Source: Anaerolineales bacterium (GTDB lineage: Bacteria > Chloroflexota > Anaerolineae > Anaerolineales > Villigracilaceae). From it: 45,780 nt of DNA. The translations under genes and the position numbers were made by a program. Below, piece after piece: positions 1 to 10,610 of the stretch. The stretch's first letter is position 1; the number at the start of each line of letters is the position of its first letter. The notes beneath the pieces are model-generated. The model was not told the origin of the DNA, ran no database searches, and saw nothing but the letters and a program-made list of their open reading frames with translations. The DNA lies in NCBI GenBank assembly GCA_021462845.1, contig JAJTXU010000008.1, positions 1 through 45,780 on the forward strand, given 5' to 3'.

Positions 1-65
1 TAGATCCTCCTCGGTGGTTTTGCTTGCTCAGCACTCGCAATTCTACCGAGAAGGATCTACTTTTT
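1..65. terminator. Inverted repeat followed by a T-run (terminator or repeat element)
   Basis: tagatcctcctcggt (1-15) pairs with accgagaaggatcta (one G-T mismatch), followed by cttttt. Confidence 0.5.
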
Positions 66-111
66 ATCTTTTGTCAAGCGACTTTGGAAAAACCATATGA
101 AAGCTTATGCT

Positions 112-1590
112 TTATGTTCGTTCATATTCTTCCAGCTGGGGCAATGCGTCCATGCCTGCTTTTTGGGCGAGATCGAGCATGAAGGCGTGGAGCGCTGTCG
201 CTTTAGCCTCATCAAGCCGAGGTCGGGAGTAAGAGGCGAGGAGTCCATCCACGATCACTTTTGCGCGGGCGAAGGAATCCAATGAGCCTGCTTCCTTCCA
301 GTTGCGCATCGAGTCGCGGTCAATGACGTTGCTGGGCAGATGTTGTTCTTTGCGGAAGAGTTGCATCGTGATGCGTTGCTTGAGGAAGTCGCCGCCTTTG
401 AAGTTGATGTCATCGTCGTAAAAACCTGTGGCGAGCGTTTCGGTGTGGAGTTGCACGCCAGCGATCATGCGCTTTGCCATCGCGATGCCCTCCGCATCAA
501 TGACAAGTTTTTCGGCGGAGTGACACGAAAGAAAATCCAACATGCCCGAGCCAGAGATCATGTTGATGCCGCTGAGCGCGCCGATCATGGCGGTGATGCC
601 GCTTTCGAGTCCCGCTTGCGCGTCAACAAGTTTTGAATCGGTCGCCCCGAGGTAGGTGTGCGTGGGCATGTTCAGCGATTTTGCCACTTGCGCGTACGAG
701 CAATCGAGCATGGCGGTTTCGACCGCGCCCATGGGGGTCGCGCCTTTTTTCATGTCGAAGATGCACGCCGCGCCGCCCCACACGATGGGCGACCCCGCTT
801 TCGCAAGTTGATGGATCGTGATGCCCGCGAGACATTCTGCGGTGTGTTGCGTGACCGCGCCAAGCAACGTGACTGGAGCCGCCGCGCCTGCAAGTGGAAC
901 CGAAACAATTTCAGCAGGGATGCCCGCGCGCGCGAGCGCGATGAGATTGCCCGCCGCGAAGTTGCTCCAAATCAGAGGCGGGGCAGGACACACGTCGAAG
1001 ATGGCGCGAGGCTTTTGGCGCGAGGCGTCGCGTCCGCCCGCGAGGATGGCGAGCATCTCGATCATCTCGTTCACGGTCTTGTTGGTGAATGCGCCCGTGA
1101 CGATGGGTTTCTTGGAATAAAGCAACGCGAGATACAGACGATACGAATCCTGAATGGATTGCGGCACATCATGGCAGACCACCGCAGTGGACTGCGCGTC
1201 GTATTGCGGAAGTTGCTCCGCGACTTTGATCAGTTTGAGAAGATGTTGCGTTTCGGTTGTGTCATGCTCGAGCGTTTCGGGGTTAAGCATGGCGATGCCT
1301 GAGGAACCTGGGTCGAAGTGAACCGCGTCGCCGCCGTATTTGACTGTGGGATTGCCATCGGCGTCGTAGAGATAAAACTCGCGCGGGACCGATTCCAACG
1401 CCTTACGCACGATCTGCTCGGGAATGTGGACGACGTTCGTTTCAGCGTCCACCTGCGCGCCAGCGGAGGCGAGAAGTTCCCGCGCTTCATCGTTGTTGAC
1501 TTTGACTCCGGGCTTGAGCAGGAGTTGATACGCTTCGTCGAGAATGCGCTCGATGATGTCGTCGGTGAGGAGGGTGAGTTTTGGTTGCAT
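112..1590 (-). CDS. Trimethylamine methyltransferase (MttB) superfamily protein, non-pyrrolysine type
   Basis: 492-aa uninterrupted ORF with MttB-like sequence; directly followed by a corrinoid-protein gene; GGAGG upstream of ATG. Confidence 0.85.
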   Translation of the reverse strand: MQPKLTLLTDDIIERILDEAYQLLLKPGVKVNNDEARELLASAGAQVDAETNVVHIPEQIVRKALESVPREFYLYDADGNPTVKYGGDAVHFDPGSSGIAMLNPETLEHDTTETQHLLKLIKVAEQLPQYDAQSTAVVCHDVPQSIQDSYRLYLALLYSKKPIVTGAFTNKTVNEMIEMLAILAGGRDASRQKPRAIFDVCPAPPLIWSNFAAGNLIALARAGIPAEIVSVPLAGAAAPVTLLGAVTQHTAECLAGITIHQLAKAGSPIVWGGAACIFDMKKGATPMGAVETAMLDCSYAQVAKSLNMPTHTYLGATDSKLVDAQAGLESGITAMIGALSGINMISGSGMLDFLSCHSAEKLVIDAEGIAMAKRMIAGVQLHTETLATGFYDDDINFKGGDFLKQRITMQLFRKEQHLPSNVIDRDSMRNWKEAGSLDSFARAKVIVDGLLASYSRPRLDEAKATALHAFMLDLAQKAGMDALPQLEEYERT

Positions 1591-1606
1591 GAGAACCTCC
1601 GTGATT

Positions 1607-1744
1607 GAATTCAGAATGCTGAATTATGAATTTAGAATATTTTCCATTGGTAAAAGGCTTGAGGATACGAGTTACAAGTTACGGGATACGGGTGACGCCT
1701 ATTTTGCAACGTGTATCTCGTATCTTGTATCTTGTAATTTGTAC
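1607..1744. repeat. Heptamer-like repeats: AATTCAGAATGCTGAATTATGAATTTAGAAT, then inverted arms GATACGAGTTACAAGTTACGGGATACGGG / GTATCTCGTATCTTGTATCTTGTAATTTGTAC
   Basis: Direct reading; arms at about 1663-1692 and 1711-1744. Confidence 0.75.
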
Positions 1745-2395
1745 TTACTCTTTGCCAACCAGTTTCTTCGCCAATTGCACCGCGCCGACCGCGTCTTCGG
1801 CTGTGCCATCGGCTTTGATCTTCTCTGCCCAGTCCTTTGTGATCGGCGCGCCGCCGACCATCACTTTGATGCGCGGACGCAGACCCTCTTTATCCAGTTC
1901 CTCGATCACTTCGCGTTGACGAATCATCGTCGTGGTCAACAACGCGCTCATGCCGATGATCTGCGCGTCAATCTCCAGCGCTTTGCCGATGATCTTGTCG
2001 GCGGGCTGGTCCACGCCCAAGTCAGTGACCTCAAACCCCGAAGCGGAGAGCATCGTGCCGACGAGAGTCTTTCCGATCTCGTGAATATCTCCTTCAACGG
2101 TGGCGAGTACGACGCGTCCCATCACTTCACGAGCTTCGCCGAGTTTGAGTAGCTCGGGTTCCAGCACTGCAACGGCGGCTTTCATCGCTTCGCCTGCCAT
2201 CACCAACTCAGGCAGGAAGGCTTCGCCCGCGCCGAATTGGTCGCCGATATAGTTGACGCCGACGACGAATCCTTTGGTGATCGTGTCGAGCGGGTGCATG
2301 TTCAGTTCGATGGATTTTTTCGCGAGTTCGATGGCGATCTCTTTTTCGCCCTCGATGATGCTCTGCGCCATTTGTTTATAAAGTTCTTCCGACAT
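1745..2395 (-). CDS. Corrinoid (B12-binding) methyltransferase partner protein, MtbC/MttC-like
   Basis: MSEELYKQMAQSIIEGEKE start; B12-binding signature GDIHEIGKTLVGTMLSASGFEVTDLG. Confidence 0.9.
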   Translation of the reverse strand: MSEELYKQMAQSIIEGEKEIAIELAKKSIELNMHPLDTITKGFVVGVNYIGDQFGAGEAFLPELVMAGEAMKAAVAVLEPELLKLGEAREVMGRVVLATVEGDIHEIGKTLVGTMLSASGFEVTDLGVDQPADKIIGKALEIDAQIIGMSALLTTTMIRQREVIEELDKEGLRPRIKVMVGGAPITKDWAEKIKADGTAEDAVGAVQLAKKLVGKE

Positions 2396-2436
2396 GAATC
2401 GACTCCTTGAATAATATCTAAAACCATTTACTGCAA

Positions 2437-2500
2437 ATCTCGCCAAGTCCGCAAAGAAAAATCTTTTTCTTCTTCGCGCGCTTCGCGTTCTTAGCGGTTA
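2437..2500. repeat. Dispersed intergenic repeat (cttcgcgcgcttcgcgttcttagcggtt type)
   Basis: Quasi-periodic TTCGCG/TTAGCGG units between two genes. Confidence 0.4.
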
Positions 2501-2502
2501 AT

Positions 2503-3261
2503 TCATTTCCTCAACAACGACAAGACCTGTTCCTCTTTTTCACGCAACAACTCCGCAGGCACGGGATGTTCAAGATATTTCTCCAACCACTTGCCCGACT
2601 CCATCACATGCTCGACAGAATGGAGCGCGGCTTTCAGCCCGTCGCGTTTTTTGAGCGCGTTGACGATCAACGTATGCTCGTCGTGCATGTCGCTCATACT
2701 GCCCGCCAAAATTTCAGGCTTGCGGAAGATCGCTTCGTACAGAATCCAATCGGGGAAGGCGTTGGCAACGACGCCATACAACTTGATGAGCAACTCGTTC
2801 TTCGTGATGTCTGCAATCGCGGAATGGAATTCACGACTCAACTTCCGCGCCACGGACATCTCTTTGAGCGAGTTGTGTTTTTTCGACTCAGCAATCGTTC
2901 GTTCCAGACGGGCGACTTGCTCAGGCGTTATATTTTTTGCCGCCTCTTGAGCGATGACCACTTCGAGCATGAGCCGCAAGCCGTACGCTTCGACGACATC
3001 TTTCATCACGATCTCGCGCACGCGGACGCCGCGATACGGGACGCGTTCCGCCAGCCCCGATGACACGAGCAGGTCGAGTCCCTCGCGGACGGGGGTCATG
3101 CTCACGCCGAGTTGGGTCGCGATTTCGTCCTGCCTCAGCCATTCGCCAGGCTTGTACTTGCCCGAGACGATCTTGTCGTGCAGAACGTCGAAGATATCTT
3201 CCTTGAGCGGGCGTTTCTGGATGAACTCGTTTTCTTCAATAACAGGGGAGCGGCTAGCCAT
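2503..3261 (-). CDS. GntR family (FadR-like) transcriptional regulator
   Basis: N-terminal winged HTH (LKEDIFDVLHDKIVSGKYKPGEWLRQDEIATQLGVSMTPVREGLDLLVSSGL) and FCD-like helical domain; AAGGAGG before ATG. Confidence 0.92.
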   Translation of the reverse strand: MASRSPVIEENEFIQKRPLKEDIFDVLHDKIVSGKYKPGEWLRQDEIATQLGVSMTPVREGLDLLVSSGLAERVPYRGVRVREIVMKDVVEAYGLRLMLEVVIAQEAAKNITPEQVARLERTIAESKKHNSLKEMSVARKLSREFHSAIADITKNELLIKLYGVVANAFPDWILYEAIFRKPEILAGSMSDMHDEHTLIVNALKKRDGLKAALHSVEHVMESGKWLEKYLEHPVPAELLREKEEQVLSLLRK

Positions 3262-3295
3262 CTAGCCTCCTTCAAGTAGTGGGTGGGCAGATTAT

Positions 3296-3311
3296 AAATT
3301 ATATATAATTT
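3296..3311. promoter_or_regulatory. 16-bp perfect palindrome AAATTATATATAATTT, candidate operator upstream of the GntR gene
   Basis: Perfect dyad 35 bp upstream of the regulator start codon. Confidence 0.4.
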
Positions 3312-3409
3312 TGTGTACAGGAAGGTTTGGGAAGATGGAGGTTACAGAGATGTTTGGTGGTCGAAGGGGCAGGAATAGAAAAGATGCCAGCGAGCTGGCT
3401 GTTATCAAC

Positions 3410-3772
3410 TTACTTTGCTTTGTTCGCCGTTAAAGATTGTAATTCCTCGCGAATCTTTTCGAGCACATTTTCGTTCACCCGCCCAAAAGTTTTTACAACG
3501 ATGGATGTTGAAATTGTATAAATCTTATCAGCCCGCACCTTGCCAGGGTGGTTAAGCGTCCCCTTTTCCAAATTATCCGAAGTAATAGTGAAACTGTACT
3601 CAGCCTCCACAGGATTGGAAGTCATTGCCACAACGACCAGATCTGTTGTCTTCTTGTTGTAGGCATTGTTGGAAATAACAATTACGGGTCGCCGCTTCTG
3701 GGAGGAAAGGTCAGTGAACGGGATTGGAACGAGCAGAATATCCCCTTGTTCAGGCATTGTTCCAATCCTCAT
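3410..3772 (-). CDS. PemK/MazF family toxin
   Basis: MPEQGDILLVPIPFTDLSSQKRRPVIVISNNAYNK... typical PemK/MazF fold sequence; alternative start at 3757. Confidence 0.88.
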   Translation of the reverse strand: MRIGTMPEQGDILLVPIPFTDLSSQKRRPVIVISNNAYNKKTTDLVVVAMTSNPVEAEYSFTITSDNLEKGTLNHPGKVRADKIYTISTSIVVKTFGRVNENVLEKIREELQSLTANKAK

Positions 3773-3962
3773 CGTCGTATGAGTTATCCCAAAACGCGAG
3801 GCTACTTTCTGCTGCGCCGAGTAAATCGCCGAACGATTCCCCCGCTTCGACAACGAACACAGTCACATGCGCGCCAGCAGGGAACGGAACTGTCAATTCG
3901 ACTTGTCCGTTTTCAGTGACTTCAACGTCGTATTTCAGAGCGGTTTGTGCTAATGCGTTCAT
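3750..3962 (-). CDS. Small antitoxin-like protein upstream of and overlapping the toxin
   Basis: 70-aa ORF overlapping the toxin 5' end; acidic C-terminus. Confidence 0.7.
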   Translation of the reverse strand: MNALAQTALKYDVEVTENGQVELTVPFPAGAHVTVFVVEAGESFGDLLGAAESSLAFWDNSYDDEDWNNA

Positions 3963-4096
3963 AAATGCAACTCCGATTTTGCCAAATCCCAGGAGAGTGT
4001 TTCTTCCTGAACAATCTTTGCCTGCTTCATTTCTTTGGCGTCCTCAAGGTCTTCGAGCATAGAGACGAGTTTTTCAAGAATTTCTGCGATTGTCAT
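3959..4096 (-). CDS. 45-aa small protein (MTIAEILEKLVSMLEDLEDAKEMKQAKIVQEETLSWDLAKSELHL), resembles the C-terminal half of a Phd/YefM/RelB-type antitoxin
   Basis: Stop TGA overlaps the next ATG (ATGA); GAGGTGAAAC before ATG. Confidence 0.6.
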   Translation of the reverse strand: MTIAEILEKLVSMLEDLEDAKEMKQAKIVQEETLSWDLAKSELHL

Positions 4097-4128
4097 GTTT
4101 CACCTCGCGCCTCGATTATACAGCCGAA

Positions 4129-5262
4129 TCACTCCCTCAACATCCACGCCAGCGGACTTGCGAGCAAGACCAAGCCTGAGGTCATCATCAACACGGTGGG
4201 GAAGCCGTGACTTTCCGCGAGCGGACCCGTGATCAATAATCCCAACGCTCCTGCGGAGAAGATGAAGCCGAGGATGAGTCCCATTGCCAAAGCCGCCCCG
4301 CCTGAAATGGCGCGTTGTGCCAGAACCACCATGATGCTGTGCACTGCGCCTGTGCATGCGCCCGCAAGCGGAATCAACACGTAGAGCAAAGGCGACCAGC
4401 CGATCTGGCTGATGATGTAGGTAGGGATCGCCGCGAGAAACAACGCGGTCGCCGCAACTTTGCGTTTTGTGTATTTGTCGCCGAGATGCCCGCCGATGAC
4501 ATTACCAAGCGCGGAGCCGCCCATGTACAAACCCGCGATGTTGCCATACGTGACTGCGCCCTGACCCAAATCCTTGATGTATTTCGGAACGAATGCCATC
4601 ATGTTCGATTGCGCCCACGATTGTAATGTTGCCACCGCGCCCAGCAAGATAATGAACATGATCCCTGCCCGCATACGAATTTTTCCATCGTCGTGGTCGG
4701 GGCGAGGATGCGGATGATTGTGGCGGAGTTGATAAGCAAGCGAGAAACCGATCGGAATCGAGATGATCGAAAGGATCACGAGCCAGTGTAATCCCAGCCA
4801 GGCGAGGATCAAGCCAGTGAGTATCGGACCGAGAAAATGTCCGATTTGACCAGCCGTGAAAAAGAGTCCAGCGGCGGTGGTCTCGCGCCCTTTGAGCAGA
4901 CTCCGTCCCTGTAGAGTCGCTTGAACTGTGGCAACAGGATGAAAGGCGGAAGAACCGAGCGCGGCGATGATGAGGCAGACGAGTCCGCCAGTTCCCGTCA
5001 CGTAGATCGCGCCCGTAAAAAATATCGTCATCCACAACACGCCGCCAGCCGCGAGCCAGCGCGGACCGACGCGGTCGGACATCCAGCCGAAGAACGGTTG
5101 GGTAATTGAAGCGGTCCAAATGTAAATGGTTGTGATGATGGCGATGTTTGTTTCGCTCAAGCCGAGATAGGTGAGCAGGACGGGGCGCGCGCTGTTGAAC
5201 ACGTCCACCATCAGGTGGCTGAGTGCGACGGAGGAGAAGAGGGAGTCGAGGAGGAGAGACAT
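4129..5262 (-). CDS. MFS transporter, fosmidomycin resistance protein (Fsr)-like
   Basis: 377-aa 12-TM-like protein; MVDVFNSARPVLLTYLGLS... FFGWMSDRVGPRWL. Confidence 0.8.
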   Translation of the reverse strand: MSLLLDSLFSSVALSHLMVDVFNSARPVLLTYLGLSETNIAIITTIYIWTASITQPFFGWMSDRVGPRWLAAGGVLWMTIFFTGAIYVTGTGGLVCLIIAALGSSAFHPVATVQATLQGRSLLKGRETTAAGLFFTAGQIGHFLGPILTGLILAWLGLHWLVILSIISIPIGFSLAYQLRHNHPHPRPDHDDGKIRMRAGIMFIILLGAVATLQSWAQSNMMAFVPKYIKDLGQGAVTYGNIAGLYMGGSALGNVIGGHLGDKYTKRKVAATALFLAAIPTYIISQIGWSPLLYVLIPLAGACTGAVHSIMVVLAQRAISGGAALAMGLILGFIFSAGALGLLITGPLAESHGFPTVLMMTSGLVLLASPLAWMLRE

Positions 5263-5308
5263 CTGATTTACGATTTGCGATTTTGGATTTTCGATTGTTG
5301 ATTGATGG
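5263..5308. repeat. Heptamer-type repeat (ATTTACG ATTTGCG ATTTTGG ATTTTCG ATTGTTG ATTGATGG)
   Basis: 7-nt periodicity between two genes; same family as 27914-27990. Confidence 0.8.
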
Positions 5309-5353
5309 TTGTGTAGTCCCGCGTGGTCTTTGATTCTTTAATGAGGTTATGAT

Positions 5354-8028
<2,675 letters not shown>

Positions 8029-8055
8029 AACTGCGAAGGAATTAAAATCTATGAC

Positions 8056-8192
8056 ACCCCTTCGGGGTTTGGGTAAATGGGATTCTTGGTTCTATAAAAA
8101 TACCATCCCTTCGGGATTGTTTGAACATAAAACCCCGAAGGGGTGCAATGATTATAGATTTTGTAGGCATGCGAATCAAATCCCGAAGGGAT
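8056..8192. repeat. Left REP cluster: four CCCTTCGGG-type palindromes (8056-8068, 8105-8117, 8132-8144, 8180-8192)
   Basis: accccttcggggt, atcccttcgggat, accccgaaggggt, atcccgaagggat. Confidence 0.9.
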
Positions 8193-8221
8193 GACATGAT
8201 TCATAACACACGGAGGTAACC

Positions 8222-8686
8222 ATGGCAGGCACATATTCCCAAATCTACATACAAATCGTCTTCGCCGTGCAGGGACGGCAAAACCTCCTCCAAAAAGAGT
8301 GGCGGCAGGACGTGTTCAAATACATGGCGGGGATCATCAAGAACAAAGGTCAAAAGCCGATCATCGTCAACGGCGTGGAAGATCACGTTCATGTTTTTAT
8401 CGGGTTGAAACCTTCAATGGCAATTTCTGACCTCACGCGAGACATCAAGAACAATTCAACTAATTTCATCAATGACCACAAATGGGTGAAGGGACGGTTC
8501 AACTGGCAGGAGGGCTACGGCGCGTTTTCATACAGTCATTCTGCAATCGAAAACGTGTACAACTACATTCTGAATCAAGAACAGCATCACGCCAAACAGA
8601 CCTTCAAAGACGAATATCTCGACCTCCTCAAGAAGTTTGAAATCGAGCACGACGTCAAATATTTGTTCGAATGGATCGATAAATAA
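8222..8686 (+). mobile_element. IS200-like Y1 (HUH) transposase, REP-associated (RAYT-type)
   Basis: HUH motif DHVHVFIG, candidate catalytic Tyr in NVYNYILNQEQHH, flanked by REP palindromes; SD ACGGAGGTAACC. Confidence 0.9.
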
Positions 8687-8700
8687 ATCCCCAAGAAAAA

Positions 8701-8839
8701 ATCCCGAAGGGATGAAATTATTGTAGATCGAGAATAGTGTTTTATCCCAACCCCGTAGGGGTGAAATAGACCTATGCCATCCCTTCGGGATTATCATCCC
8801 CTCATAGTGGCGTTTATAATCATTCCATCCCTTCGGGAT
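8701..8839. repeat. Right REP cluster: four palindromes (8701-8713, 8750-8762, 8779-8791, 8827-8839)
   Basis: atcccgaagggat, accccgtaggggt, atcccttcgggat, atcccttcgggat. Confidence 0.9.
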
Positions 8840-8935
8840 TGAATAACCTCTATGATACAATCCCGCCGTTGACACAAAGGACGCCTTGGGGGAGCAGTGA
8901 GCCTTTGTGAAATTACTTTTTTCGGAGAACAACCT

Positions 8936-10603
8936 ATGCCAAGAAGAAGTCTCGCTCGCCTGTACAAGGACGAGTTCGCTGGCTATTCGCTTGCCAAATT
9001 TCAACAAGACCTGCTCGCGGGTCTCACCGTTGCCGCGGTCGCGCTTCCGCTCGCGCTGGCGTTCGGAGTCGCGTCTGGCGCAACCGCCGCCGCAGGATTG
9101 GTCACCGCCATCCTTGCGGGCTTCATCATGGGAGCGCTCACGGGCGCGCCGTTCCAGATCAGCGGACCCACAGGCGCAATGTCTGCCGTGTTGATCGTCC
9201 TCGTGCAACGCTACGGGCTTGAAGGCATCTGGGTCGCTGGTTTGCTTTCGGGGGTTCTTCTGCTCGTCATCGGCATACTGCGCCTCGGTCGCTTCATCGC
9301 CTTCATTCCCTCCGCCGTCATCAGCGGATTCACATCGGGCATCGCGCTCATCATCTTCATCGGTCAAATTGACAACTTCCTCGGCGTCGAAACTCCCGCC
9401 ACAGAAACCGCCGCGCAAAAGATCATCGGATATTTTCATGGCGGATTCGTCCCCAGTCTCCAATCTCTGGTTCTCGGATCGATCGTGATTGCGACCATGC
9501 TCTTCATGCCCAAAAAGTGGACGGCGCGATTCCCCGCCTCGCTCCTCGGCATCATCCTCGCCACGCTTCTTTCCTCGACGTCGAACTGGTCCGCCCCAAC
9601 CATCGGAGAAATTCCCAATTCTCTAATTCTCCAATCTCGGCTTTCTCTTTCCAACATCCCCTGGACTCACCTCTCCGAATTCATCGCCCCCACGCTCACC
9701 ATCGCCGCGCTTGGAGCGGTCGAATCGTTGTTGTGCGGCGCAGTCGGGTCGAACATGACGGGCGTGCGCTTGCAAGCGAATCAAGAATTGATCGCGCAAG
9801 GCGTGGGCAACATACTCATCCCATTCTTCGGCGGAGTTCCTGCTACGGCGGCGATCGCGCGCTCCAGCGTGGGAATCAAATCGGGCGGGCAGACTCGTCT
9901 CGTCAGCATCGTCCATGCGATCGGGTTGTTGCTTTCCATGTTTTTGCTCGCGCCTTTGATGAGCCGCATCCCTTTGGCGGCGTTGGCGGGCGTGTTGATG
10001 ATGACCGCCGTCCGCATGAACGAATGGGACGCGATCAAATTCATCTTCGGCAAACGCTTCAAGACCGATATGATCGCCTTCATCGTGACAATGCTCGCCA
10101 CTGTCGTCCTCGATCTGACGCAAGCCATCCTCATCGGTTCGTTTCTCGCGGGCGCGGTCTTTCTCAATAAAATCGCCAGCATTGACATCCAAGTACAGGA
10201 AGTGGACGTGCGGCGACTCAAACAAAAGGGAATCGAAACGGCGGGCAAGTGTCGGCATGTGCGCGTGGCGTTCCTCACAGGTCCGCTGTTCTTTGCGGCG
10301 ACGGGTCAATTCAACGAGACGTTTCAAAATCTGAAAGATACGCACGCGTTGATCCTCTCGATGCGCGGCGTCTCGCTGATAGACACGGCGGGCATCGAAG
10401 CGATCCATCGTCTGCACGAACGCTTGCATCAACGAGGCGGAACGCTCATGTTCGCGGGAGTCCACGACAACGCCTACAACATGATGAAGCGCGGCGGACT
10501 CGTCGAAACCGTCGGGGCGAAAAATTTCTTCTGGTCCAGCGACCAGGCTATCGTCGAGGCAGAGAAACGAGGATGTAAATATTGCGCTGGCAATCCGATA
10601 TAA
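8936..10603 (+). CDS. SulP family anion transporter with C-terminal STAS domain
   Basis: DLLAGLTVAAVALPLALAFGVASG...GAPFQISGPTGAM; C-terminal STAS-like segment; SD GGAGAAC. Confidence 0.93.
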   Translation: MPRRSLARLYKDEFAGYSLAKFQQDLLAGLTVAAVALPLALAFGVASGATAAAGLVTAILAGFIMGALTGAPFQISGPTGAMSAVLIVLVQRYGLEGIWVAGLLSGVLLLVIGILRLGRFIAFIPSAVISGFTSGIALIIFIGQIDNFLGVETPATETAAQKIIGYFHGGFVPSLQSLVLGSIVIATMLFMPKKWTARFPASLLGIILATLLSSTSNWSAPTIGEIPNSLILQSRLSLSNIPWTHLSEFIAPTLTIAALGAVESLLCGAVGSNMTGVRLQANQELIAQGVGNILIPFFGGVPATAAIARSSVGIKSGGQTRLVSIVHAIGLLLSMFLLAPLMSRIPLAALAGVLMMTAVRMNEWDAIKFIFGKRFKTDMIAFIVTMLATVVLDLTQAILIGSFLAGAVFLNKIASIDIQVQEVDVRRLKQKGIETAGKCRHVRVAFLTGPLFFAATGQFNETFQNLKDTHALILSMRGVSLIDTAGIEAIHRLHERLHQRGGTLMFAGVHDNAYNMMKRGGLVETVGAKNFFWSSDQAIVEAEKRGCKYCAGNPI

Positions 10604-10604
10604 T
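10599..10604 (+). promoter_or_regulatory. -10 box TATAAT, 6 nt upstream of the thioredoxin-like gene ATG
   Basis: tataat ccagtt ATG. Confidence 0.5.
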
Positions 10605-10610
10605 CCAGTT

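Noticed and set aside
1-65. Riboswitch/T-box leader
   Set aside because: Only a hairpin plus T-run is visible and no downstream gene in the correct orientation follows; no specific RNA motif recognised.
658-1302. 214-aa plus ORF opposite the MttB-like gene
   Set aside because: Arg/His-rich shadow ORF.
112-1590. Possible pyrrolysine residue in the MttB-like protein
   Set aside because: ORF is uninterrupted and full length, so no amber read-through is needed.
8041-8845. CRISPR array
   Set aside because: Short palindromic units with irregular spacing and alternating orientation; these are REP elements around a Y1 transposase.
8528-9463. 311-aa minus ORF spanning REP cluster and SulP start
   Set aside because: Runs through REP repeats (repeated IPKGW peptides) and opposite real CDSs; not a credible gene.
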